Below, one piece after another: positions 13,601 through 28,070 of a stretch of DNA of 64,000 nucleotides. The stretch comes from Glandiceps talaboti (Eukaryota; Hemichordata; Enteropneusta; Spengelidae): contig NC_135549.1 of the NCBI RefSeq assembly GCF_964340395.1, positions 13,532,342-13,596,341 on the forward strand, in the 5' to 3' direction. The notes under the pieces are model-generated. The model ran no database searches, was not told where the DNA came from, and saw only the letters and a program-made list of their open reading frames with translations. The position numbers and the translations under genes were made by a program. The number at the start of each line of letters is the position of its first letter. Positions within the stretch are counted from its first letter, which is position 1.

Positions 13601-16600
13601 CTTTAATTGAAAAAAACCCCACAATTCTGTCAGGTTTGACTGCCGTAAAATCACCTAAAATATCTTATGCAGCACCAGTAGAAAGTTTCTCAAGAAAAAT
13701 CCAAATTTCGCAAATTGAGTGGATACTTCTGGCTCGCAAAATACAAAGTTCAAATCCTAAAATTCAAGATATTTTGTGAATGAAAGGTTTTAAAATAAAA
13801 TACTGTCGCACTACTGGTTCATTCATTCATTCATTCATTCATTCATTCATTCATTCATTGAATACGATATTTCACATTTTCCATCATTTGTAGAATCTAT
13901 GATGTCAACAGTTTACAGAGAGGACACGTGGCTACTTAAAATCTGACTTGCAGAAAACAGTACAGACAGAAATCTGATACTGATACCGTGTTGACATTTT
14001 ATTTGAAATGCCGATCATCTTCTGTCCTTACCTGCAGCAACTTCAACAAGACCAGTGGCATCAACAGTGAAATCAGTACTTATCAACGTGTACGTTAGTG
14101 TGTCTCCGTCGGCATCAGTGCAAGTTAACTGTGCCACCTGTGGATTAAAAAAAAGACAACAGGTCATGAAAATTATGACAACAGATTTACCGAAATCCCA
14201 CATTGAACTTTTAGATTGACGAAAAATTTTGACAATTACTTGAGGCATGGTTATAAGCTTATTTTTCATTGTACTTTACATATGCATCACTGACATTTCA
14301 TCAGCCAGTTCAAGTCTTTATTTGTACATTTTGTATTTGTCTTACATTCCGCTGATGAATGTATAACCGAGTTGGTCGTTTTCTAATGACTCGATTTGAG
14401 TATCTTAGATATTTAATTTTCAATTCAATTTGGTTGCTCAGAAGTACTACATGTGTATAGTCAAAATGAAATGACGATAACCAAATGTATCGATTATTTA
14501 ATGCCCAACAAATCACAAATCTTGATATTATAATCAATGTGAACTTCCTTTTACAACTTCAGTCACGTCAAATCGTTATCCATAATATGGAATATAGTTG
14601 TTGTAGGAGGTGTACACATTTCATGTTATTTATGCTTGAAAACAGATTTCATTCCTCTTGGTTAAAGTGTGCGATATAATATGGGTACATATATCGATGC
14701 CTGTATAAATGTAGTGTAAAATTACCGAAGTCCCGACAGCCGATAACTCTCCAATGTTTGCTGTATAGCTGAGAGATGTACACGACGGTTCATTATCATT
14801 CAAGTTAGTCACAGTAATCGAAATATCACTGGTTGCTGTACGCGATGGAGATCCGCCATCAGCAGCCTTTATTTTCAACGTGAGAGGGGTACCAGTCGAC
14901 TCATAGTCTACGTTAGATTTCACTTCTAGTAGACCAGTGGTTGGGTCAAGTTGAAAGTTATTGTCTGTATCGCCATCTGAGATAAAAGACAAACAAACAA
15001 GAAACACTTAACAATTGCAACTTGGAACAATTGGCTAGTCACCGAGGGGCAAGACTTACGGAAAAATAATTCGTGTTTATCTTTCACTCAACTTTCTTAC
15101 TTGAAACTCGCTATCTTATTCTATCAGTGTTGACGAAAAATAGAAGACTTAGTCAGGAAAAGTCTACGAGTGTCGATAAATATATTCTTTATATGACGTA
15201 CACGTACACCTCAAAACTCCGTAGGTCATATATGTTTATTTATAATTTTTGGAAAATTTACTGAAAATCCAAATTAAACTTTTCGATTTATGAGACATTT
15301 TGACCATTACCTATATTGTTACTTTGATGGTAATCTGAACGGTTATGTTATTAAATTTTGCAATTTTAATTCAAATATTCTTTTAAATCGAAAACTTACT
15401 TTCAATTGTGAATGTGATATCGCCTTGTGTTCCATAATCATTATCGGCAGCATTAATGGTTGCCACAGATGTACCAACAGCCGAATTTTCCTGCACCTGT
15501 GGAGGAAGAACGTGAACACATAATTTCATCTAGAACTGGTATGTTTAATGAGTTTAAAGAGTATGATAAAGATTTATATTGAGAAATATTAAAATGGAAC
15601 TCCCACTCAGCAAGTCAGGTCATCAATAACAATGAAAACGAGGAAGAGAAAATGAAAGCAGGAAACAGGAAATGTTTGTTTAAATAAAAAAATATATAAT
15701 ATATTGAATCTTGGCTGAGTATAGTCACTATATTTGTGTGGTGTTTCTGAAACTTCTCCCCCAAAGAAAAACAAAACCTCCACCCCACCCCACCCCCACC
15801 ACCACCACCACCACCACCACCACCACCACCACCACCACCACCATCACCGTTAACGACAATACAATGTACAATGTAATACATCGACGGAATCGACTTCATA
15901 TGGACCAACAAAAAGTTTTCTGAAAAGTTGACTCACTGTAATAGAGACTGGTGTCGTCGCCGCAAACACTGGGTCATGATCATTTGATGGTGTGACATCC
16001 ACGTGAACAGTTGTAGTTCCGCTCAATTCAGGTGTACCACCATCAACCACCCGGACAACCAAACTATACAATTGCGAATCACCTGTCCCCACGTCTAAAT
16101 CTATCGTGTTCTTGATACGAATTTCTTGCAGAGCGTTGTCAATCTTAAACTTATCGTCTCCATTACCAGATACAAACGAAAGTGTGAAGGTGGCTGTAGA
16201 GTCGGCATCAGAGACTGATAAGGCAGCAACGATCGAATCAACAGCATCACCTTCCGTGGAGATCCCGTTATAAATAGTCTGACCAAAGACCGGGGCGTTG
16301 TCGTTGTAATCAAGTATGTCGAACGTCAGCACCTGAGTTGTACTACTCGGCACTGTACCGCCATCTTCAGCTTTCACGGTGATGTCATAACGTGTTGGGT
16401 CCGTCTCGTAATCGAATGTATCAAGAGTTGTAATTCTAGCAGTCAGGGGTTCAATGTAAAACTTGCTCGTGCCAGCAGCTGCCAAAGAAGAAATTATACT
16501 TATGTTATGTATGCAAATATATACATGAATTCTCTACATCAGATATCTTCAACAAGGACTAATTTTCAAAGAAAGGTTGTTAAGGAAACATAATATATTA

Positions 16601-19600
16601 TCAGGAAAAATCAAAACCAGCTACAACTCAATGTAGGTTTACTTTTAACAACGCATAATGCCAGTAATTACATGATGGGTGTATAGCATTCACCTTCATA
16701 TTCTGTAAATTCACTGAGCGAAGTAACTTGCCATATATTCACTTACATGTATCTCGGATCGTCTGTTTTGTTTTAGTATATCCTATGTAGATGGTGTCGA
16801 CGTACAAAGACTGACCCAAAACATGATGTGATCCACATAAATGTACTAAATAATGTAATTTGTTACCTGGGCTAACAGAATCGATGGAATAGGTAATTTC
16901 TCCATCCGGGCCTTCGTCTGTATCGTCTGCTACTATGTCTGTCGATGACGCAACTTCATAACCGATACCCTCGTTTTCGTACATTGTGACAACGGCTGCT
17001 GGGAAGGAAGTGAAAGTGGGCGTGGCCTCATTCACTGACGTCACCTAAACAAAAATTGTGATATGAGAGTGGTTTCAACATGCTAAGAAAAATTACTCTG
17101 AACTGACAAACCTGCAGATGGAGTCGTTTTATTAAAGAAGAAGTACGCCAAATTCGTGTGCGCAATTTCATCTAGTGAATGATCAAACATTTGCAATATA
17201 ATCAGCTCAATTGCAATTTTTGCCCTTTAACGATATGAAGTGACAACTATCTGAAGGCTCACTGATTTTATCTTCTTCGAGATTTTAAAACTACTTTCGA
17301 TAATTTGACAGTTTTCCTTGTAGTTTATTATCTTGAAGACACAAATGGGACATGCTACGCCGTTGGTATATCAGTGCCAAAAAATAAAACATGTATGGAA
17401 TTGTATTTTGAAAATACGTATACGGAATATTTATAACTTAAGAGTAAATAAGACAACTTCGAAATGGCATTCATATTGGACTGTTCTTTTTGGATGTCTT
17501 TTAAAATGTCTCTCTCTCTATCTTCCACTTATTTTGTTTGTAGCAAACACATGCACCTAGGCTATCGTTTTAAAGAAAACGCACGACTGATATTGTAATT
17601 CGATAATATCTGCTAAGTACATACTGACAAGTTTGAACAACGTTTCTACTTACCGTAACAGCAACTGTGGCTGAGCTTGTTGTGCCACCACCATCTACTG
17701 CAGTAACAATCAAACGATAGATGTGCCCATTGCTGATAAGTGTTGCGTCTTCGTAGTCAATGGCAACAGTTGAAGTCTGAATAACATACGGTCCAGTGCC
17801 AGTCACTGCGAACTTCTGGTTTGGCGCTGCGTCATCACCACTTTCGATGGTAACGGTAAGATCACCATTGGTCCCACTATCGGCATCAGTAACAGTCGTC
17901 GCAATGATAGACGTACCTATCAACCGTATGCATACAATTTATGTAGTGTGAATAATTCATTGATGTGATTAATACATGTTTTCAATATAGTTATTGAAAA
18001 GATCACGAAAGGGTGACGTCATTTTGAAAAATCTACAGCTTTAGGTGGGTTGGGATTTCTTTAGGACTACAGTGTTGATGGACTCTTAATAGAAATACAC
18101 GAATATTGATTAAAGTGTGAAAGTGAAAGTTTGACAAAATACATTATGGTTGATTTTCTCATTGTTTTTATTTCGATTGGTGTCTTTCGACAAACCTAGG
18201 GGAATTTCAAAGTTCAGAGTAGTAACATGCAATGTTATTGTTCTTTTTGATTAATTTGTGTCAATTTATTTATTATTCATATATATTTTGGAGTCTTTGA
18301 CAACTAATAAAAATGCAATGTAGTTTCAAGGACCTGCACAAATCAATAACTTCTGGCAATGGATGACCCTTCGATACAGACAACTTCACGAGGCTGTAAC
18401 TTAGAACAGTATTGACTGACATTAGATTTACATGGTTTTTATGGTGAGGAGTTCGTCGCTGTTGGCACTCTTGTCAACCATTCGTTATTATAAATTATAG
18501 GGGTGTAAACAACGACAAATCTTTCTGTCTAGGTTGGTCTCTGACGGTAACGCCACGTAGAACACGTCATCCAATGGCATTCAACTACTTAAAATAAGTA
18601 TGCTTTAATATAGTACATTACCTGCTGCTGTGTTCTCAGCGACAGTTTGCGTGTAACTCGAAGGACTCCATATTGGGTCGTTGTCGTTGATATTATTGAC
18701 AGTAATAGCTAGAGTAGCTGTGTCTGTGTTTCCACCACTGTCAGTGATGGTGAGGGTCAGACTGTAACTGGTAACTGGAGATGCTCCATCGACATCCAGA
18801 ATTTGTGCAGACGTTATGACGCCCGTTGTCATATCGCAAAAGAAGTCGTTAGCATTTGTACCTGTAGGGGAATAATCATGAAAGTCGATAGCTATTACAA
18901 AAAGCGTATCAGTAAGGCGAACCAAACTACACTGACAACCATTTTATTACATGCTAGATATATCAGTCTGAGGAGGTTTAATGGCGACTAATATTTTACA
19001 ACAACTGTTACTGAATGTATAAAGGACAACGTACATTTATTAGCTTCAGACTGAGTCTGGAATATCCAGATCCCGGGATTCAGATCAGGATATAGATTTT
19101 TCTATCATCCCGGGGATCGGGATAAATAACTTTTGAACGATCTGGCGAAGGGAACTACGTACACGACGCATGTTGAAATGTGTATGTCTGCTGCTTACTC
19201 TCAAACACCTGCAATATTAACCAGGGGCTGGACATGGGTTGTCCAGGGCATTGTTTAGTACACACGTTTGAGGGGTATATACCAATGGTACCTGTCACGG
19301 AGTCAACTCAAAAAAAGTGTCTATCCCGATTGGGATAAATATGGGATATACAACGTCTATCCTATTCTGACTAAGCAATGTATTTCGTACGTCGTGTACA
19401 TGTACCTTTCTAAATGTAACATCGAAAATCGTGATTAACAATAGCTTGTTTTCCTTTTGCGACGACTTCAGTTGAATTATTGTAAGTTCTTTATGCATCT
19501 TGAAACCTCTTACGATTTACAGTTTTGTACCATATACTTTATGATGTTCTGCTGAAATGCAGTAGTTTATATCTAGTACCTGAAATAGTGAAGGTCCAAT

Positions 19601-22600
19601 AGTCAGAAACGTCATCGTCAGAATAGTCTCCTGATGGATCAGTTACCCAAGTTATTGCCGTCCCTACGGATTGGTTTTCATCTATGTCACCTGTGTACGT
19701 AGCAGCTCCAAACACCGGGGATTCGTCAGCGACATCGATCAAATTCACTGTCAGTACCGCAGTCGGGGGAGAAGCACGGTGACCATCGTCAGCACTATAG
19801 TTGAAAAGAGACACACACAATCTTTAATTATTTATGAAGTGTAACAATGGCACACAAACACGGCCAATAATGATTTAATTTTCACTGGTGTCGCTTCGAA
19901 TAGTGGCAAGATTTATAAAGAAGGGTACTATTCGATCCTTTGAGAGAACATCAGTTTGTCACATTATACTTATTTCGGATAAAAAAGTAATATTTGAATG
20001 AGAAAAACATCTGACATAGCTGTATAAAAAGTTGGTTCTGAAAAAAGTGATATCATCTAATCTGTATGACTCCACTGATAAGGTAGCACAAATGCGAACG
20101 CATAATAGGATTGAATCATGCGCCTTTAAAATCACTTCTCATTCATCGATTTATGTAGGATTTACGACTCGTTAATAACGGTGCCGTAAAACAGGCCGTG
20201 GTTTGCGACGATGTACAACTAGTACTGTTCATTTATCTTAACTGAATTTGTTTCTTTGCGGCTTTCTTTTTAAAATAGCGAAAGAGTCACCAAGAGTTAA
20301 ATAAACAAACAAACGGATAAACAATAACAACAAAACAAAAACAACAATAACAATAACAATAAAAAAAAACAAAAAAAAAACATTATCCCTACCTTATGGT
20401 GATTGTGAAGGATCGTTTGGTTGGGTCGGCGTCGTAATCAAGTCCGGCTGGTGCTACGATGAATTCATTGTTATTGGTGAATGTAGGGGTCGTTGGTAAT
20501 TGTGAATCAATTGCTATGGCAATAGTATCGCCCTCTACGTCGTTGTATTGGACAGTATAGATAGTTGAACTGACAGCAACGTCTTCGGAAATAGATATCG
20601 TGGTCGGTAGATTTAGGAAGGTTGGTGCTTCATTTTGTAATATGTTAACTTGGATAGCGTATGTGCCGTCGTTAGCAGTGTCTGTGGTACACTTTACGTT
20701 TACAGTTTGAGATGGCCCATGCGTTGCAAAGTCAGGTGTGGTGGCACCGATGGTGACCTAGGAAGACATACACAAGTGTCATTTCAGCGCACTATTAATG
20801 TTTGTTTGTTTGTTAGTTTCTTTTCAAGGGCTGGAGTTGTAAAGAATCATCCAATTTGAGACACATTTGTTTTGCCTATACACTCGGAGGAAGGTTGATC
20901 AGTGTATTTTTGCAACATTGTTGAGAGAATGTCTCTAACCACGAACATCGAAGGCAATATAGTCAAGCACGATGGGTGCAGATAAATGTGTTATAATTGT
21001 ATAAGTATGACGTTGCTGTTGGGAAATACATTGTATCTCTTGCAGAAATTTAAAGCACGTCTACCTCACATGGTTATGATTGTAACCGTACACTCTGTTA
21101 CAGGAAAAAGTGAGTGATTTGCACGTACCATCTCAAAGAAAGAGAATGAGTGGCTGACTGACCAACTGAGTCCGTCAATCACGTGGTCCTTTTCAACAAC
21201 ATTTAGATTCTCAATTCAGTGTAACCAGTGGTTAACTTACCTCGCCAGTAATGACATTGACAGAGAATAGCGTCGATGGGCCGGGTGTGGCAGAGACCAG
21301 CTCAAACACATTTGGTGAACCGGCTGATGCACTACCGGAATATGAAACAGTTACCTCGCTTGCATCTATTACTGTAGTACCCCCTGTAGAGTATTCCTTG
21401 ATGTCGTACCCTCCAATTGTACCCCACGAGATTGTACAATCTATCACAGAAAACAAATATTGAAATAAATATGAAATAGGCCACAGTCTGTAAATTTATG
21501 TTTTGGTGGTTACTTTTGTTTCGTTTTGAAATATTCGTAAGATAGTAGTTTAACTGCAAATAACATTTATTCAATGGTTTTTCTGATTTGTTGGTATTTA
21601 AGAGTTAGTTTCCAGTTTACTCAACGTTTGCAGTGTATATTGAAATTCTCCTGTTTTATGAAAAGCATGTTAGACCGTCTCATTGGAAATCATTTGGCTG
21701 GATTGTATTTTCCTCTACAAATCAAGATGCAACACAGTTATTGGGACCCATAGAAACATTTCATAAACGGGTCAAGTGAAAGGGAAATAAGTTTGGTATT
21801 CGTGCAAATGATAGCATAGCGAACGCGATTTCCTCAAACTACATTGCGCCCTCAAGTCGTGATCATTTATTTACTGTGACATTTGACCAGTGCAGTGTTG
21901 TCACAAATACGACAAGCTGTCTATTTTATCTGTTTGTTTATTTATTTGTTTGTTTGTTTGTTTGTTTGTTTGTTTGTTTGTTTGTTTGTTTGTTTGTTTC
22001 TTTGTTGTTATCTACTTTTCTCTGTCGTACACACTTTCTGTTTCTCTCGCCTATCTCATCACTCTTTCATTCCCATTTTTTTCCGTAAGGAAGAAGAGAT
22101 ATATTTATGGGTGGAAGTCTGTGTGTCTGTGTGTCTGTCTGTATCATCGTTTTCTCCACAAGGGCTTGCTCAATTCAAACGAAATTTTGAAGACGTATTC
22201 CGTAGGGTAATGGCAAGACTTGATTAGGTTTTGGTAAAAATCCCGTGAATATTAATTAGTAATTTACATAATTAATGATTTTCGGTAATTAGGCTATATC
22301 TCAATAATGCACGCTTCAAATTCATTATAACTTGGTACACACATTTGCAATACCTAAGCACACCTGTCCTGAAAATATTACTAATGTAGCTTTTAGTTTA
22401 TTGGCATATTTTCGATTGGCCACAAAAAAGAAAAAAATAGTTTCTCGTCAGGAAATGTCGGCTAAAGTGGTGCGACTTTATCACCATTTTCTAAAACACT
22501 ACTGGCTCAATTCAAACGAAATATATTGCATGTGTTCTGTAGGGTAGTGACAAGAACTGATTAGGTTTCGGTAAACATCCCAAGGATATTAACGAGAAAT

Positions 22601-25600
22601 TTACATAATTAATGGTTTTCGGTAATTAGGCTATATCTCAAGAATACACACTTCAAATTCAATATAATTTGATACATGAATTTGCGATACCAAAGCGCAC
22701 TTGTCCTGAAAATATTATTGATGTAGCTTTTAGTTTTAATAAATTATTGGCATATTTTTCTAGGCCACTAAAAAGGAAAAAATAGTTTCTCGTCAGGAAA
22801 TGTTGTCTAAAGGGGTACGACGATGCGCTTATTTTTTTTTTTACATTCTCAACAAATGTCACAGTACATGTTGTGGTTGGCCAGGAGATCACTAACAGCA
22901 ATGAGCAAATAGCAATCAATGAGAAAAAATAACTTATTACATATGTTCTGTTGTATTCCAACAATTGTCTGTAGGAACGACAATCTCAAAACTTTGCCCT
23001 TACGGAAGACATTTAGTTTACATCTGGTATGTAATATTGTTATAGCATATCCTTTTTCGTCTTTCCCTGCTATATACAAAATCCAGGTACGGAATCGCGA
23101 CATTATTTGAACAGTTGCCTGTATATTCATTGCACATGTATGTTTTCCGCTCGTATTCAAGTTTCATTCTTTACCATGGAGTTAGAGATGGAAATAAGTA
23201 ATATGTCGTCCTGGCCTGCACAGACAATCACAAGAATAAAGCATGTCCATATATCGATCTGTGTTTTTGTGATTGACACACATAGCACGAACCTATGTTG
23301 AACTTTAATCTAGGTGCATTGTAGAATTGAAAACAGTCTCCCAAACGTTAATAATTTGTTAAAGATCTTTTAAAAACCCCTAATAAGCGCTTTATGCTGC
23401 TGTCGCCGTGAAATTGACAAAAGGAGTTTGATCTAATTACCAGTCGTAGCGCTAAATGTGGCTTCCCATTGTGTTTCTTAACCGTGTAATTGCAGTGTCA
23501 CATTGGATATTCTCTAAATCCCCTCATTTCTAAGATGAAATATATTACGGTTAGTTTTTTTTACAAAGACCTTGTCACGTTCAAGGTTAGCCGTTGCAAC
23601 ATTTCTGGCAGATAAAGAGTCATCATAACTGACATTACCATGACAACGAGTAAACATTTACCTGTGTCCTAAATCATGTTATCGTTACCGTACTAAAAAT
23701 GTCACTCCGTTCGATGGTATAATGTACACGACACTTTATCGTTTGATCGTGAACCCTACACGTCAAAAACATGTAAGAAATGTTTGTTGTAAAAACAAAA
23801 AAAAAAGAATCCTAATATTATTATCAACCATTCGTTTTACTGAAATATTAGCAACCGAAATATGGCTAGTCGGCCAACATGTTTATTCTGTAATTCTATT
23901 TAGTGTGTAAAATCTACTGTGTATTGTGACATGTTTACGGTTAGGTACCAAGATTAATAGTCGATAGATTGTGATTTGATATTGATCAATGGTACATGCA
24001 CTACCTTTATGTTTACCCGGGGTTTATGTCAATGAACACTATAACAATTAGATATTCATTTTTCATGTTTATTTGAGTGTCTCTGCTCACATCGTTGCTC
24101 TTATTTCAGATGTATCTATAACCCCTCACTCCCCCCCCCCCTCCGTAAATATTTTCTAAAACTTTCTATTCGAATACATTTTTGGGAGAAGTTACAAAGC
24201 GCGCAGATACAGATACAATACACATTTTTTTCGCCTGGAAGCTGCAGGCGACGAGCTTGGTAGTGTCTCAGTTGTAATAATTGTAATTTTATTAAGTGTA
24301 CCGTGCTATTGTAAGAGTGGAAGTTGATGTGCGTATTATTTGAGTTTTTATGCGAATACCAGTTTATTGTCAAATTCAAATGTATTCAGAAACAGGAGTG
24401 AACATTTACCATGATAAGATAAACATTTCAACTAAGGCGAAATACATGTAACCTGAAATGTCTATGGCGGATAACGTAGGCGGTTTAAATCATACGGTAG
24501 CAACGGACACCCAACAGCGGATAGCTTGGCAACCTAGAGTCCATACCGAAGAACGCCATTGTCAGACGATACATGAAAGGATTAGTCTCTTTACCAGCAT
24601 CGAACAAATCGAACTATTCTATTCGAATCTATAAGGTAGTAACACTATTGTGTGTATATTGTATAGTTTATGAACTATGTATCAAATATTTAGGTAAATA
24701 AACGCATTAACACTGACTTCTACATTCCAATGAATCAAACTTATCTCTTGGATACCTGTATCTCATCGATCAGCTAGTTTCAGCAACGTGGTTATCTGTT
24801 GTACTGTGGCCACGTCGCACTAAAACAGCGATTTGATGATCTCCCATCCCATTATTGGGTCATTGGTCATTTTGGGTTTATCACCAGTCAATAACAGGTA
24901 TATAAATTGACGAAATATTTTGGTAGTTAAATGTCTCTCGACGTAAACTGTAGCTGTGGAGACAAATGACTTTGTTTGTCTTCTTCGACCATAGCTGACC
25001 ACTCTTGATGGCGCCTCCATTAAAAAGTCACCTCGTAGTTCAAATAGTGGCTAAAACGATTCGGGTATTTATTGTAGCATAACTACACAGATGCAATATT
25101 CTTTACATCATCTATTACATTGATGAGTCATTTATTTTAAAGACCGGATTGATGTAATAAACAGAATACAGATAAACTTAGTCTTGTTTTGTCCTTTTTT
25201 TCGATTTGTAATAATGGACCCCAGACTCTGCCTTGCTGGTTTGGTCGACGTAAAAATGTGTATTTAGACACAATGAAGTACCATGCACCGTATCCAACAA
25301 CAAATAAATCACAAACTTGCTTTTGTTCGTTTATAGCTCATGACTTATACACTGCAATACCTGATGACTACTTCTATAGTTATTCACTCACATAGTGACC
25401 CTACACGAGTACAGTAGGGTCTATGATTCACTCAAGAACGATAGAAATCTCTCAAAGGTTTAACCTTAATGGGGTCACGTAGTGACCATTAAGGTCAATT
25501 CAATCGGCAGACGACAAAAAAGTGCTTATCGATTTTACTTTTTGACACAAAAAGGCAAAGGTTGGTAGGTTTCTATGATATATCTCCTGTCTGTTACACA

Positions 25601-27976
25601 ACCCTATTGCAATGTAAAAGGTAGATTGAATGATTGGTAATTATTTGGGACAGGTATCTTGACAATAAGTTTACGAGTCGTCTGTTCTCGTTACAGCTTG
25701 TATTTTATGCTGCATTTTTCGATAGGGGAGGGGAAACAAGACATAAACTCAGACTAAACAGTTAAAGAGGCAGCTTGACCGTGTGCTTGCACTTGTTCAC
25801 CTAAATGACAGAACAGGCAGTGGAATTGTAATTAGGTATTCAAACTTACGGAGTACCTATACGATCTAACCACTATTGATTTATTTACTATATGTGTAAG
25901 TCCTAGTTTATACGACACTCAATTCTTTGGCAAAAATACAAGAGAAAGGAACGATAAACTAAATAGTAAATTTCGCAGAGACGTTTTTTTTAATTTTTAA
26001 AAATAAATTTAACCTACATTCCAGTCAGTGTCAATGTACTAGTATTAGACGAAAGGTAATTATTTATGCGTTGTATAAACTGCAAATTGTCATGGTGGTT
26101 TTGGTAACGTAACTTTCTGAAGTGTCATAGTCGAACACAGACTATTTGCCGACAATCGTGTTTACATGTAAATACATCGCAGATCAATAGTTTAATTAAT
26201 GATTTAGAATCTCTGTCAAGCGCATCCCTTTCAAGTTGTTCTCCTTTGACGTAAACACCGACAGTGTCAGCCTTGAGCTGTCGATGGAAAACAGATAAAA
26301 TAAAACTCTGAGAAGGAACCCATTCATCATTCGGTCCCCTGACATCGATGACATAAATCCACACGCCACCGTTACAGTGAGAATCGACGGTCTTTTAGTG
26401 CAACCAAGCCATAAATTCTGCCTCCCTCAGATGCTTGAGAAAGGAGATTTTGATGTTATTCTTCTATGTGTGACATGTCATTTTACTAATTAGCATGTAA
26501 AGAAATTGATAAAGTGCCTCATACAAATCGTTTTGTGTGTCAAAACAAGTGATGTGACCCCCTTGTTTATTAAAGAAAATCGTTAATTAGTCCCGATATG
26601 TAATAGTAAAACAATAAAGACCCATGTAAGATTACTGTTAAACGTTGACTGACATACACACATACAGTTATGTGGCAGAGCTATTGGAAAGGTTAGACCT
26701 AAACAAAGCAATGTTCCTATGCAATCATTTTGTCTAATAGAGGTACTTTAGATAGCAGTAATGCGAGAACTTGGGATCGAAACATTGGCCTTTAATGTCA
26801 TCCTAAAAGTATGAGCGTTTTCCCGTGGTTGGTGTTTTTTTTAAATACAGTATACACGTATATTCTCCAGCATATAACAGATACGTCCAGATACGTCACT
26901 AACTTAATCTATACATGTAACTACACGTACAACAGTGTAACTCATTGACACAATACATCGAAGGCTAGTCACGCCTCAGGGGACAAGACCACACTGTCTT
27001 GTCTGAAAGAGACTGTAAGGAAACACCCTGTTCATCTTTATAGCTATGTCTATACCGTCACATCTACAAAATAGCATGGCCTGTGTCAGACAACAGTGTA
27101 ACAGCACGGCCCCAGTACTAGTCAGACACCAATGCCCACACCTATCTAAACTAATATTTGTTCTTCATTGGTATGGTTGGTATTTGACAGAAAATGAAAG
27201 TTCTTATGGAATTCATTGTACTATCGTTTTCATTGTCTATTTCTTTAGAATGCCACAATCTACCAAACCTGAAAGGTATTAAAAATCTGCACTCAGTAGT
27301 TTTTTTCTGATCACACCATGATGTCATTTATGAAAACAAACAAATAACGTAGTCACGGTGATACCTATGTGAAGACAACGGTGTACAGTTTTAAACACTG
27401 CACGAAGACACATACATGTATCAAACACACGAATAGCTACCAACCCCGACCGAGACAGGGTTGTTGTAGTCACTGTACGTGACATGAATGGCCTTTCCAT
27501 TTACCATGGATGGCGTTGGCGTGCTCAATCATATGACTTTACTCTCAAGTGTTATTGAAATATAATAATACTTATCAAATTACCTCAGACAACTGTTGTA
27601 TTATATTGGTTATGACGTAATAAATTACAGAGAACTGTTGAATTGGGAGACAGTGTCTAAGATGTAAAGTAGTTTGGGGAAAACGTAAACGTTATATGTA
27701 ACACTACTGATGAAAAAAGAAGAGAAAACTAAACTTATGAAAATCACAATTTAAATAGTCACTAGTAAAACAGGTTAAAAAGGTTGCGGACGCAAGATAT
27801 GACGCAATGTCTTGGCTTAAAATGCCTTACATCATTTATAGTTTTGTCTATGACATCACACGAAAGTTGTACCTGTGGTGATGATTGCATGTAAATCTGT
27901 TTAGTACTACAACAGAACAAATACGTAACTGTTCTCAAATAAACCCATACAGTTCAATGTAGTTCCTCCCATTAAC

Positions 27977-28070
<94 letters not shown>

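Larger units (their letters stand above)
309..21240 (-). other. Introns 2-24 of the cadherin gene
   Basis: Most introns are about 200-1,100 bases and bounded by GT-AG. Those over 300 bases hold no recognised coding exon on either strand. Listed separately are the microsatellites at 1340, 10556, 13818, 15780 and 20286 and the foldback at 9546. Intron 23 (862-2159) contains the long compound tetranucleotide repeat, and intron 17 (8328-8883) holds nothing notable. Intron 5 (18862-19579) has two short AT/GC patches around GGGAT and ATCCC, with no gene. Confidence 0.7.

Noticed and set aside
22430-22810. CTGACGAGAAAC on the minus strand in both 337-bp units, resembling a hammerhead core
   Set aside because: CTGACGA (CTGACGA or its variant) runs straight into GAAA with no stem II, so no hammerhead can form.
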